Source: Blastomussa wellsi (lineage: Eukaryota > Cnidaria > Anthozoa > Scleractinia > Plerogyridae). From it: a stretch of DNA of 64,000 nt. Shown piece after piece: positions 48,798 to 60,899 of the stretch. Made by a program: the position numbers and the translations under genes. Numbering within the stretch: the first letter of the stretch is position 1; every line of letters starts with the position of its first letter. The DNA is taken from contig OX393570.1 of assembly GCA_947652115.1 (NCBI GenBank), positions 21,445,175-21,509,174 of the forward strand, in the 5' to 3' direction. Below the pieces are notes generated by a model. It searched no databases. It was given only the letters and a program-made list of their open reading frames with translations, and was not told the DNA's origin.

Positions 48798-50212
48798 CTT
48801 CCTCGGCCACATTGAACTTCCAAATTTTGACCCGCTTAATGAGTAATAGCTCACCTCAGTAAACCTGGGAATCGACATTTGCCTTCACTGGACTCTTATT
48901 TAAGTTTCCAAGGTTTCTCTTCAGAATACAGTCAACACAGGCTCTCTTAACGGACACTTCTCTAAGACGGGCAACTGGTGTTGGTCCCTGTGCACTGTTT
49001 TCATTCATTTTACCGTATATCTAGACTCTCCATATTAAAGCCGAACAACTTTCTGATGGAGAGTTGATGTTGGCCCCTTTGCACCGCTTTTCAGTCATTT
49101 TACTATATCTAGTCGAACAGTTTCCTGACGGACAACTGGTGTTGGTCCCTGTGTACCGTTTTTCAGTCATTTACAATCACTCACAATCCTCATCCTCAAA
49201 CACCCCTCCCCCCCACACCCTCTAAAAACGATACCCATTCTCGTCCCCAGAGCCGCTTGTCCCTCTTAGCTGGCTGGGCCTGTTCACGAGGAACAAGTGG
49301 CTCTGGGGACACACGATTTGATTCGCTGAAATCAAACAAAGGGAGTCCAATCACGTCAGCCGTTTTAAAATCCTTTATCGTTAGCGCGTTTAAAACGGCT
49401 GATGTGATTGGAAACCCTTTGTTTGAATTCAGCGAATCAAATCGTGTGTCCCCAGAGCCACTTGTTTCTCGTGCACAGGCCCAGCCAGCTAAGAGGGACA
49501 AGCGGCTCTGGGTACGAGAATCAACGATACCATGCACTGTTCTCGCCCCAGGCTTACTAGTTTCTGACCTTGACCGTGTGATCTCTTCGCGTAAGTTAAG
49601 AAATAATCAGTTTTTTGTTGGCCATCAAAATATGGCAAAGTTGAATAATGTATAGCGCTACTCAAACACCATAAAACTAGATTGGTCAATTAAGTACATT
49701 ATCTCAGATCACATATTTATCGTTATTGTACCAAACGTTAAAATTTGCAAATAATTTAATTTGTTCAAGCTCAGTATATTGCTGTACATTCACGGTTGTA
49801 TTTCACTGTATATTTGTACATATAAGGAATTATAAGTTATTAAAAACTTGACACAGAAAACAATATTATTACTTGTTAACCGAAGACTAGCAGGAGACTC
49901 TTATCAAATAGAAGGGCTGGTTCACAATCACGTTGTCTTTTTACCCCAAAATATTCTGCGCCAGGGCAACTTTATAATAGTAAAAAGAATGCAATGCGTT
50001 TTTGATTGGGAAGACTCTAAAGAGAGATAATCCAGCAAAAAATCAGAGCGATAAATGTTATCAAGATGGGCTGAACGAGCCCCTTGGAACTGAGTTTCTC
50101 CAGACTATTTCCAAGTGGCTCTACGAATCCTGACTCCTGACTGAACAGAACAAACTCCATTGTATTATCCTGCCCAATCGGCAAACAGTTTAGGTTCAAG
50201 AAAAGCACTTCA
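48798..50212. other. 3' side of the EF-hand gene and intergenic space
   Basis: No clear gene. Words around TCTAGTCGAACAG/ATATCTAGAC and GACAACTGGTGTTGGTCCCTGTG recur three times at 48960-49170, a diverged short tandem repeat of about 95-110 bases. The foldback 49240-49518 follows. An open minus-strand frame 50208-50026 ends in a hydrophobic 17-residue stretch (PILITFIALIFCWIISL, stop); it could be a tail-anchored last exon, but I cannot connect it in phase to other exons. Confidence 0.4.
49240..49518. repeat. 279-bp palindromic foldback element
   Basis: Arms of about 125 bases pair almost fully: CTCGTCCCCAGAGCCGCTTG... on the left and ...CAAGCGGCTCTGGGTACGAG on the right, including AATCAAACAAAGGG and ACGTCAGCCGTTTTAAA and their inverses. 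Non-coding MITE; both strands are open only because they mirror each other. Confidence 0.75.
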
Positions 50213-52573
50213 TCAAGTGCTTGGCGTACATCGACATGGCATAAGTCTATTGCCTATACTGCATGTAAGAGAGGCATTTCAAAGAGTTAACTGAAGTTTG
50301 CCTACTTGTCGTATTGTAAGTAGTGAACATTGTGAGAAGTGGAATGACTGATTGTATCAAAATCAATTGCAGTTATTTACAACATAATGAACAGATTGTC
50401 CAAGAATCAGACTTATATGTACAACATCAATTTTCCGCAATCTCTTTCACATTGTCTACTATAAATTGTCTTTGTCATCTTGTGCTCTTTGTTCTTCTGT
50501 GGAAGTAAAAAAGAAAAGTATAAATAGAAATGCTACCATGCGTCAAAGGTACAATCAATATAAAAAGTCATATTTAAAAATGGATACTTTCCTCTAACAT
50601 AGACAGCTGATTATCTGGGCGATGTAGCAGCTTTCCTAACATATAATGTGATTGGTTTGATACCCTAGCCCTAAACAAAAGACTCAACAATTGAAACAAT
50701 GACTTTGTCTTGAAAACAATAGAAGCTGCTTACAATAACAAACAAAAGTAGTTTTGGATAGCTGCTACACTACCCGATTATCTATCCATTATGGCAAAGA
50801 GCCCAAGTGTGACCGCTTTGAGTTTTTTTGGTATTTTAATGGTGTTTATTGGTTTTTGAAGCATTACAATTTTACAATTATAATTAATTTTGATTATTAC
50901 TAATTAATTAATTACTTAATTTAGTTATTTATTCCAACCAATCCGTTAATTAACAAATAATAATACAAATAATTATTTATATACATACACTAATAAAAAT
51001 TAAGTAGTTAAATTATCTAAATGAAATGAAATAAATAAAAGAAAACAGAAAGTACAATACTAGTAGAGAGACAAGTGGCTTTTACGTGCACCAGAATGTC
51101 ATATTTTATTTAATTATTAGGTACTTTGATTAACTTTTCCCATGTTTGAAAATGACTGAAGTTTATTTTTCTCTCTCGCAATGTGTAGTTAACTCGTATT
51201 CTTTAAAATATTTGTTTATTTTTTTTATTGTAAGCCACAATACAATACAATACAAAACTTACACTACTTACAATATGTCACGAACTATTTACAGGACGCC
51301 ACCTACTTTGTTTATAATACATTTATTACGTTATTTTTGTTGCTGTTGCAGATATAATCCAAACAGAAACCAACTGGAAACTGCTCTTGGCTTCCGATTG
51401 GATAATGACTGCACAAAAGAATGCAAAGTTACTGTAATTGAAAGTGGTCGCACGTTTTGGCTCCTTGCTTAAGATAGCAATTTTGCTAAGTTGATTTCCA
51501 GTAAAGGGCCAGGGTAGGATACTGGCATTTTCAATTATGAACTTACAGCATCATTTTGATAATGGATAATGGAGAGAGTGAAAGACAATGGTTTTCTAAT
51601 CTTGGGTTGAGGCCATTCTCATCCCCAGGGGCTGCGATCGTTTTGGTCAGTACCAAGAATTGCGACCTCTGGCCGCCTCCAACACCAGAAGTCCATAATA
51701 CACAGACTCATTGTCAAATCTGACAACTCTGATTGGCTGAAAACTACTTAGTGATGAACAAAAGGATTGCATTATCTGGGAACGAGAATGGGGTCGAAGC
51801 AGGATTGGCGGCACTAAGCGATATCTTGGAGGAGTATTTTCTGGGCCTACACGTAATATCCAGTCAGAAACAAGTACATGTGTAGAAATCAATAATGACG
51901 ATCCTGCCTGTTCTGTTAAGTTCTTCACATTTGTATATACTGGAATGAATAGGACAACCAGTAATTTATCTGTTCCCATACGCCGAAAATGCATCAAGGA
52001 ATTTGGGGAGAATGAATAGGCTAAAATGTCCTACAAGTTCTAATCAACTGTCACATTATTTTTCTGTGTATGGTCAAGATAACATGCAAAATATGAGTGT
52101 ATTCACACTGAAGTCAACCAGCTAAACCAGTTGAGAAGGGAGTAGGTGAGTAGCGTATGGTGTTAACCATAATTGACAATGACCAAAGTTTGCAAGATTA
52201 AATAACAGATACACATTAATTTCAAATATCATGAGATATTTGTACTGGTTTCATGCATTATTCGCACAGTTGAATAATGAAAATGGATACTTTTCCCACT
52301 GCTCTGTAAAAAATATAATTTGTACAACATCCGGGAAGGATTCGTTCTAATCAGCATGTTACTATTGTACATTCTTTTGTTACTTTTGGCTATTTTGTTA
52401 AGTTCCCAATTTATTTCACACTTGTTAGTTATCTTTGTTTAGCATTATATTATAAATTCAAATGTAACTTCAAATTAATTCTACTTTCAACTGAAGATGG
52501 TCGTTGAACGACCGAAATTAGTGTAGATATATATTGGCATAGAAGAGCCTATTTTTGTGGAATGTCAATAAAC

Positions 52574-52661
<88 letters not shown>

Positions 52662-53992
52662 GAAACATGTCTTGCAAACGTAGTTTCAAATGTGTCGTTA
52701 GTTTTATAAAAATACATATAATTATAAAATACATTGCATTATTGCATTGTTACTGTGAAGCTAAGAAAACTCAACACCAGAAATATTGATGGGATGTTAT
52801 TGTGTTACAAGGAAAAAGCCAATCAGGTGAGAGAAAACTATACTGCAAAACAGCAACAGTGATTACAGTAGGTTGTGGTTTTGAGGTTGTGGTTTGGATG
52901 TCCTGAACTTTATTGTGATTGGCCACGACACAATCAACATTCCTGAAATTTCAGGTGTTCACAGTTTTCTTAGTTTGACAGTAAACCATTGAATATGTGT
53001 ACAACGTGTGTACAACTAATTATGTATATATATATAACTGAGGGACATGTCTAACCCACCTGAAAAATGCTAACATCTTGTTTGGAATTCTAAATACAAA
53101 CTTCATGGCTTCCTGTCTCCTTCTGAGAGTTTGTCTGTTTGACGTGACTCTTCTATTAAACTCTGCAAATCTTCTATAAAGTCTTGGAAATCCATAATAC
53201 TAAAACAATTAAACAATGGATAAGACATGATGCGCAGAAATGTTCTGGGTATGAAGAAAAGTGCCTAAATTACATGTTTTCACCTTTATTTTGGAGAAAA
53301 CTTTGAAATATTTGATGCATAATATTTGGATGAATTGGCAAGGTGCTTCTTTTTACCCCAACGGGGTACTCGCATTAGACATGACGGGGTGGTCCGACAG
53401 AGCTTCATATTGCAAACCCCGAAAAATACACGAGCCTGAAATTTTAGACCCAAAAAAATACCTGGCACAAACATTTCCTAGCCCAAAGACTTAAATACCT
53501 CAATACAGATTTTATTCAATCAAACAGACAAAAAATTTGAATGAATATTTTTCCACCGTTCGCTTGCCTATTTTCTGTTATAAACTAAAGCAGTTTGAAC
53601 GATTTTATTGCAAGTAACACCGTATGTTACGTCACCTGCACATTATTAACAGATAATAACTTCTCCTCAAACCGAGAGGAGGCGAGACACTGTGTCACGT
53701 CGTTACAGAACTTGAAAATACATCATTGAGAAGCAGTGAAAGCATTTTTTTCAAAGCTGACATGAAACTGTTGCGACCACTTTTTCCAACGTTAGCGACG
53801 CAACACTGCACGATCAATATTGTACCTTCTGTGTGCCGTACACTTATAGACCTTTATATTAATTTCATCAAAAATCTCGAAATCGACAGAATTCAATTGT
53901 AGCGTAAAGATGTTTGTACTTACCCTTCCTACAGCATACACAGTGGCTTTTTTGCCTAAAGATACCGCTATGAGGGCTAAAATTTTCTCCAT
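50213..53992 (-). CDS. weakly supported minus-strand gene, unknown function
   Basis: Exon 1 (53992-53924) starts ATG and encodes MEKILALIAVSLGKKATVYA and VGR before a GTAAGT donor. Exon 2 (53199-53060) follows a TTGTTTTAG acceptor and reads on in phase for 46 codons (YYGFPRLYRRFAEFNRR..., very basic), ending TTCAG before GTGGGT. One phase-matching terminal exon is 50258-50213, after ACATGCAG, but it is short and doubtful. The product would be a small protein with a hydrophobic N-terminal helix and a strongly basic body, which could suit a membrane or mitochondrial protein. I do not recognise the family. The first two exons carry most of the weight. Confidence 0.35.
52490..52662 (+). repeat. 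(ATT)n microsatellite with upstream hairpin repeat
   Basis: ATT repeats run from about 52573 to 52661 (about 29 units). Just upstream, GGTCGTTGAACGACC forms a hairpin inside a CTGAAGA...GAAA string, then AATAAACC. This looks like the 3' end of a retroelement whose simple-repeat tail has expanded. Confidence 0.6.
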
Positions 53993-54385
53993 GCATGAAT
54001 CACAACTTTCGTCGTCGGTTTGCACATGTTCTCGAGTTGACTTGGTCACCGCGCCTTCTTGTATACAGAGACGGCCTGTGACTGTCACTAAACTGTCCAA
54101 TGCGCAACAAGGACAAAAATAGCATCAGGGAAGCAAGATGGAGACCGTGATCAAACGAAATTTAAAGTTTAATTCACTATTTAATTGACTGTGACAGTTG
54201 AATAAAATATTATTAAGCTTTGAAATGTGGAATTTCGGTAACTGATTTTACGAATGGCCATCTGGCTAGGACTTTTAATCTTCATGAATCTTCGTTGTTA
54301 CATTAAAGAAATTCTTGACTATCGATCGTTTTTACAGCGTCGCTTTAAAATTTCCTTGAAGACTTTGTTGTATATATATTCTAGT

Positions 54386-54605
54386 TCCAGCAGCCGATCT
54401 GCTTTTTCGATTTATCCTCCGGATCTTTTAGGTTTTCCTCAACGACCTCAGGCAATGATTGCATCACTGAGGCGAGGAAAATAAGATGGTAGAACTTCAT
54501 GCATGGCTTTTGCAGCTTCTGAATGACAACATAAACGAGGTATGCCGCCTCTCTTGGGATCACCATACGTAAGAAAACCCAACAACATGGCGTCGCCATG
54601 TTGCT
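54386..54605 (-). other. open frame of 73 codons, uncertain
   Basis: The frame from ATG (MATPCCWVFLRMVIPREAAY...) ends in an acidic/basic tail (PEDKSKKQIGCWN, stop), with hydrophobic residues in the first half. No domain is recognised, and another minus-strand frame over the same bases is also open. It may be a small gene, an exon, or chance. Confidence 0.2.
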
Positions 54606-54989
54606 TTCTCGAAAGATGCGGGTTTCGCCTGTAATCAAACTCGCACCCACTAAGCTTGCACCCAATGTTTTGTTTTCGCACACACCTCTTCGATTTCGCA
54701 GTCACCTCCCTTTTCAAAGATCGCCATGTCGTGCACGTGTTGTTTATCCGGATCCCTGATAGAAATGGGGGCGGATCATTTCTCACCTAGTTGTACGAAA
54801 AGTTTCATTGGTTCAAATGGAATTAGAACCAACAACAGGAATATTAACAGGAAAATTAACAGGAATATACTTTTACAATTCTGCTTGCATAACATTGATA
54901 TGAAGTCAAAGTATTCACCATCATTGTAACCGCAATGACAGTAAGCAAGAAAACCATCCAGGATTTTAGCTAGTCTTTTTCGTTTCAAC

Positions 54990-56400
54990 TGTGATAATCA
55001 TTTCTTTACTTCAAACTTCTTCTATATCACCCACCCTTCAAATCTGATTTTATTCACATACATCACTTGTACACTAGTCGAATTCAACTTTGTCAAAAAC
55101 ATAATATAATTTGAAACGTTTTATGGATTACAAAAGATCATGTATACTATTTATATTTCTATTTAGCGTGTTTGTGATGAACACATAGGGACTATTTCAG
55201 GGTCTGTAACTTATGCGAGAGACAACAGAAGCTTAAGCAAGGCATCTATCTGGTGGTCAGATAAAATATGTTTTACGTAAGAAACGCAGGGGCTGATATT
55301 TTTGTCTGTAGCGATCGGTAAAAATAATGGCTATTTGAGTTTTAATCCATACTATCTGGGAATTTAACATTCACTGAATTTTCGGTGGCCTCTGTCCACC
55401 TTCACCAGAGTGGAATGGTTGTTTTGTTACATTGACAATTATTTGTTTCGCCCCCAAAAGGAAGACACTAACCTTTCATATTTTTTCATGAAACAATTAT
55501 TAAAAACTGGATCAATTGGATAATTAGGGTCCAAAATTATCTTAAAGCTTGAAATTTGTGGTCGCCAAAATATTTCCCCCTTCTGGCGGCGGAATTCACT
55601 ACAATCGTACAACCACAGGAAAATTCCTTACAATTCTATTTCAAGAATAGCTGCAAAATAAAAAGTCAGTTGCTGGCAAGGGGATCTAAATTTTATATCA
55701 GTGTGATCACCTTGGCCGAAAATCAAAGTTAACGTAAATTTGGCTATGAGATGTTTGCGTATCACGAGTACCACGGTTAAGTAATCCCTGACAGCAATAG
55801 TTAGTCGCTCACTCGTAACCAGTTGTAAAATTCTGTTTAATTTTTTCAGGCACATTGACAACCAGCCAGTTGCAATTTCAGACCTTGTGAATGCAATCCA
55901 GGAGTTCATTGGCTTAGCATCATGATATATGAGCTAAATCACGAGCATGATAGGTGCATGCAACCGCGAGAACAGCTGCGGAGCACAAGTATTGCAATAG
56001 GCCATTTTACAGTTCTGTAAAATGTACCCAGGCCTAGGTACGAAAGCAAGTTTTGCGGTGGCCTTGTCATGATAAAGACCAGAAACTAGTTAGCTAAGAA
56101 CACGAGGATTTACATACCAAAAGCAAAGGGGTTTCTATCAAAACAAGGCCACCTTCAGCCTAACTTCCACTCAAAGGCTCAAAGCACAGAACTGTAAAAT
56201 TGCCTATTCTGTTCTTTTCAGGCCCGTAAAGCTATTTTTAGTTTTCTGTATCTAAAAGACAGAGAAGTGTGTAGGCCTGCAACTTTGTATGAAGGGAACC
56301 ACTGTTCATATAAAAAACATGTGAATAAAACAGCTCTGTATAATCACAGGTTTTGCTATGGCTTTCCGGGTGCGTAAACTTAACGGGACCTTCGAGAAAC
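54990..56400. other. intergenic, one possible plus-strand last exon
   Basis: A good acceptor (TTTAATTTTTTCAG at about 55850) is followed by a short open frame HIDNQPVAISDLVNAIQEFI and GLAS, stop at about 55924. I find no upstream exon to join. Nothing else is recognised. Confidence 0.25.
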
Positions 56401-56408
56401 GGGTCCCT

Positions 56409-56466
56409 GGTCCGTTCCGTTCCGTTCCATTCCATTCCACTCCATCCCATTCCATTCCATTCCATT
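56409..56466. repeat. (TTCCA)n/(TTCCG)n microsatellite
   Basis: Pentamer run GTTCCGTTCCATTCCATTCC with few interruptions. A second pentamer run, TTCTA, lies at 57000-57025. Confidence 0.8.
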
Positions 56467-56489
56467 TTATAACATAGCTATATGCTAGC

Positions 56490-56541
<52 letters not shown>

Positions 56542-56576
56542 GATGGTTCAGGCTGACGTCATTGTCGGTGAAATTT

Positions 56577-56609
<33 letters not shown>

Positions 56610-56693
56610 CGGAAAAAAATTAAATTTAGCAGTAACTTATGGCTAGTAATAACCCAACATTTGAGTTAGGGTTTTTCGATGACATTCAAGAGG

Positions 56694-56725
<32 letters not shown>

Positions 56726-56811
56726 GAAACATCAGATAAGTCGAGAGATCAACAGATCAGTTCAGAAAAAGCGACTTTTCAGCGTGAAAAATGTCTTGCT
56801 ATGTTATAAAA

Positions 56812-56899
56812 GCAATGAACAACGCCTAGCTAGCGTCCATCCAATTCGGGATCCACTTGGATAGTTGGGAGAGCACTTAGGTAGCTAGAGATGCTCTCG

Positions 56900-56960
<61 letters not shown>

Positions 56961-56995
56961 GAAATGGATGGACGCGCGCTAGGCATTGTCCATTC
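56812..56995. repeat. foldback element about 184 bp
   Basis: Arms AATGAACAACGCCTAGC...GTCCATCC and GGATGGAC...GCTAGGCATTGTCCATT pair, with an inner pair GATAGTTGGGAGAGCAC / GTGCTCTCCCAACTATC. The centre is TCTCGGCTGCGCCTCGAG. Confidence 0.7.
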
Positions 56996-57029
56996 CTTTA
57001 CTATTCTATTCTATTCTATTCTATTCACT

Positions 57030-57132
57030 AGCACTTGTTGGATATAAGATGGTTCTAGCCAATCGGCACTACGCACTTCGTTGGCTATCTACCATCTCAC
57101 ATCCTACACACACTCATGGAATAATTGTTAAT
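57030..57132. repeat. degraded foldback, relative of 48447-48561
   Basis: Shares TTGTTGGATAT, CCAAT/CGCACTACGC and CATGGAATAATTGTTA with the first copy; the left arm is interrupted by the TTCTA run. Confidence 0.55.
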
Positions 57133-58252
57133 TAGTCGCAAACAGACTTTCACTTGACTGGTTCTGCATGGTTTAGGGTATCTGTGATGTAATCCTGACA
57201 CGTTGAAAGCATACGGTAATATACGATCTCCCCTTGTCTTAGAGCTTCTTCGTGCATTCATTGACATACTGGTAGTAATTGAACCAGCATTACTTTCCAG
57301 ATCCAGTATCCTCGGTTTGATTTCAGATTCTATACCTTCTATGACTTCTATATCTTCACTGTTTTTAGTTAAGTGTATGGTTTGTATTTTTGTTTTGTTG
57401 CATTATCGTGAATGTCGCAAATGTGGAGAGGCTTAGAAGACATGAGATCTTATTCTTATATGCCAAGCTACGTTCCTTTCTATTGGCACGAGTCCACGAT
57501 CCTATCATGATCGCACCGGCAGAGCATCATGTCATTTTTCAATCTTACTTCTTTTGTGTTGTAGGTTTCTCGATGATGTCTCCTTGCCGGCTTCGGACAA
57601 TTTGATTCACGGAGGGTTAAGGATGAAGGCAAGTCCAGAAGAAAGTACTTTCATCTAGGCTGATGAGAGATAAAAGGATAATTTACGGATGGTGTTCCAG
57701 CTGTAAAGGTGTTGAATGACAAAGAGACGTTTTGCAGAGACAAAATCACATGTCCACACACAAGAAAATGTAGCAGGGAACTGTTGCAGCAGCAAATCTC
57801 ACTGTGGCCAAATGATGCCTGCTGCTGAAACATGCTACGGTTTCTTACGTGCGAAAATGTTGTCAATTTGTCCCCACTACATTTGGCTTCGACATGTTCC
57901 TGCAACATGTCGCTTCGTTAAGAGTTGTGGTTGCTAGACGCGATTTTACGGTTAAGAAACATTATACATGGAAGCACCCATCACCTTAAAGGAAATTCTG
58001 CGTCGTTGATCGATGGCTTTGCTCTGGCGACAGCTGTTGGAAAACCAGAAAAAGCAAAGACGTTTGGTGGTTTTGCAGACTGCTTCGTGGATGTTGTGTT
58101 ATGGTAAGGTTCTGGATACCAGAGGATCGATGTGTTATTTCATCGTTATTGGAGGCACTCCATCAAAGCAACGACAAGAAGTCGAAGCTTCAAGAACGTG
58201 GCAGGGCCTGTACGCAGAGTCGAGTAATTGAAGGAAGAAAGGTTCGTAGCCC

Positions 58253-59290
58253 ATGAAGTGGCAAGCATTTCTGGCACTAGGAGAAAACAAATCGGACTTG
58301 ACAAATCTCTCCCCGTCAGATAACCTCCTTCTACAAGGCATTTTTAGCACCATTCCGCATGAATGGAAACTGCTCCTTAAAGATGAAGAGAATGATAATA
58401 AAATTGACGAACCTGTCTCGGACGATGGTGTTCAAGATATAATTAGAATGACTTCAAAATCAATCTATTCCGCCTTGGTAAAACGAATTCATACCCCTCC
58501 TACAGCTCAATCTAAGTTCAATTCGTTATATGGTATTTCTGGTAATATAGACTGGAAAAATATTTATCAGCTACCGGGTCGAGTCACTCTTGACACCAGA
58601 ACGACAGCCTTTCAATACAAAATCTTAAATCGTATTCTCTATACTAATAGAATCCTATATAAAATGAATTTAGTTCCTTCTCCGCTGTGCACCTTTTGGG
58701 GAGATCACGAAGAAACTTCTAATCAGCTGTGCCTACACTAAACTTTTTTTTGGCTTTCTGTAAGCTCTTGGTTAAATACTTATAATATGGAAATTGACAA
58801 GTTTGATGAAATAACGATCCTTTTTGGCATCTTTGATGATATTCCAGGGAATCGTTTGTTAAATCACATAATCATTCTCGGGAAATATACCATCTATATA
58901 TGTCGTTGTAAACATATTAAGCCGTCTTTACCCTTATTGAAGGCCAAAATAACAGAAATTCAAAAACTAGAACTTTTGATTGCAAAAAGGAATAAGAGAG
59001 AATCTATTCATTATAAAAAATGGAAAAACATGTTGCCGTAAATATATATTTTTTCAATAGTTAAGTAGCAGGTATACCTTATATATATACATACTGATAT
59101 ATATATGTACAAATTATTATGGGTCCTTATTATCAACCATACTCTTAATTGGATCTAAAAGACTGTGAATGTAACGTAATGTGAATTTGTAATTAGTGTT
59201 AGGGGGCGGGGGGGGGGGGAGGGTAAGCGTTGGTGTAATTTTCTATGTTTTGTATTATTGCTCTTAACAATAAAAAATTGGGAAAAAAAA
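58253..59290 (+). mobile_element. 3' remnant of a non-LTR retrotransposon (LINE)
   Basis: The frame at 58253-58741 contains a motif block typical of LINE polyprotein C-termini: a region reading RTTAFQYKILNRILYTNRIL followed by PLCTFWGDHEETSNQLCLH. The last part is a decayed zinc finger, with the second Cys of the usual C-x-x-C replaced by Trp. After a stop and frame change, 58787-59041 continues with SLPLLKAKITEIQKLEL and YKKWKNML. A G-rich tract and AATAAAAAATTGGGAAAAAAAA end the copy at about 59290. Reverse transcriptase and endonuclease are absent. Confidence 0.7.
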
Positions 59291-59424
59291 GTTATCGCGC
59301 AAGCACCTGCTGAGGTCCTGTTATTTTGAATTATTTAATTTTTAGGATAATTTTATAAAAGAGGGTGTGGTCTGTTGTCACGTGACGGCTCAATATTCAC
59401 AGAAAAAGCGTAAAAACTGTCAGA

Positions 59425-59593
59425 AATAGGCTCTTTGCACGACCCAGTCACATGGTACAAAATAACACCCTGCTGGCGAGCAAGCTACGCGCTGGGACAT
59501 CCAAAACAAATCGACTTCATGTCCCAGAGCGTAACTTGCTCACCAGCAGGGTGTTATTTTGTACCATGTGACTGGGTCGTGCAAAGCGCCTAT
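59425..59593. repeat. nearly perfect 169-bp palindromic element
   Basis: Arms AATAGGCTCTTTGCACGACC...GCTGGGACAT and ATGTCCCAGAGC...GGTCGTGCAAAGCGCCTATT match with few differences, around a loop of about 23 bases. Non-coding MITE. Confidence 0.75.
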
Positions 59594-59852
59594 TCTTTGA
59601 ATCATCAGCACACTAATAACGATTTAAAAGAACTTCAGTTAACTTTGTATTGCATGCGATTTAACAAGATATAAGGGCAAATGTGTGAAAGCCGCTACGA
59701 TAATTTTAAGTTTTCAATGCAAAATGCTTGTAGAATTTCAGTGTGAATAAGTGAAAACTTGTCAAAGCTGCACTGGTGAGAACCGAAATGATAGCTCAGA
59801 ATATTTTGCAGCAGGAATCAACAAAAGCATCAACAAACGCACTGTTAACGGT

Positions 59853-59855
59853 CAG

Positions 59856-59897
<42 letters not shown>

Positions 59898-59997
59898 TTC
59901 GCTCCGACGAAGGGCTAACGCTCCAAAGGTCAGCTCTTGAATCTCTTTACGGTGGCCAATTGACATTATCAACCCAGTTGATAAAACCAAATTATAT
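59853..59997 (+). repeat. hammerhead-like dispersed repeat, copy 2
   Basis: Carries CCGACGAAGGGCTAACGCTC then CAAAGGTCAGC and TGAATCTC, the same order as copy 1 but on the plus strand, with the GAAA box changed to CAAA. The direct repeat TGTTAACGGT lies at 59843-59852 and 59998-60007, possibly a target duplication, though part of it may belong to the element. Confidence 0.55.
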
Positions 59998-60384
59998 TGT
60001 TAACGGTTAATTTGATTTTATTAATCTATTTCCTGCCGCCACGCACAAACATTTACGATTTAAGTTATTTGATATGCGAGAAGCACAAGGCAGCTGCTGT
60101 ACAAGTACCCATAAAACGGCAAAATATTGGAAAACACACTTTAAGCTTGAGTCTATCAATCAGTTTGCTCTCATAACATTCACGGCTCCAAGATTCCCAC
60201 TGACGAGTTTTCCGGTTGTCACTCGAACTTCGAAGATCGCCGAAAAAAGGCCGATTACAGTTTGCCCTTCCCGTTTTGTCTCGTTAACACTCACGCAAAG
60301 GTCCTGAACTTCGAAGACCACCAAAAAGAGGGCCAATGACAGTTCGTCCTTCTTCACCTCAAAGCGAAGCACCACCAGAGCGCA

Positions 60385-60455
60385 ATGCATTCTGGTTGCC
60401 GCGCTGTGCATTCTGGTCTCCGCGCAGTGCATTCTGATCGCCACGCAGGGCATTC
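60385..60455. repeat. tandem repeat of about 21-22 bp, roughly four units
   Basis: The word GCATTCTGGT with a following CGCC/TCCGCGC part repeats at 60386, 60408, 60428 and 60450, with substitutions. Confidence 0.7.
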
Positions 60456-60636
60456 CGTCAAATCTCGATTTTGCATAGATTTGTTGCATATTTTGATTAT
60501 AACTGCCGCTATCTCGCTGTGCTCGCTCCGCAGCAATTATTGTCATCATTATCGTTATCAATTTCGTTACTATTATCACCATTAAATCACTATCATCAGC
60601 ATAATCACAATTTGAGCCATCACCTAGTCACTAGTT

Positions 60637-60881
60637 TATGGAATATAATTTGGTTTTATCAACTGGGTGAATAATGTAAATTGGCCACCATAAAGAGATT
60701 CGAGATCTGGCGTTTCGAGCGTTGGACCGAGGGCTAACACTCGAAACGTCAGCTCTCGAATCTCTTTACGGCGGCCAATTTACCATTATCCACCCAATTA
60801 ATAAAACCAAATTATATTGTTATACTTCCCACCAACGCAGCACCACAGTTCCGTTAGAAACTTACCCCCAGTACTTTATGG
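60637..60881. repeat. hammerhead-like dispersed repeat, inverted double copy 3
   Basis: Two head-to-head halves: GAATATAATTTGGTTTTATC at the left and ATAAAACCAAATTATATT at the right. Each half has a GAAACG(T/C)CAG core (minus strand at about 60700-60720, plus strand at about 60740-60755). The right side continues with ACGCAGCACCACAGTT...CTTACCCC, the same flank as copies 1 and 2. Confidence 0.6.
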
Positions 60882-60899
60882 AAATGCGACTATTATTTA

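Noticed and set aside
49196..49655. Overlapping open frames on both strands with similar protein sequences
   Set aside because: They mirror each other because the region is a 279-bp palindrome; not coding.
51358..51472. Possible plus-strand last exon after a GTTGCTGTTGCAG acceptor
   Set aside because: Two frames stay open for a short way, no upstream exon matches in phase, and no domain is present.
52490..52520. Second hammerhead-like string CTGAAGA-hairpin-GAAA before the ATT microsatellite
   Set aside because: An extra base separates the core from stem II, and no UH cleavage site follows GAAA in the right place. More likely a plain hairpin of a retroelement tail.
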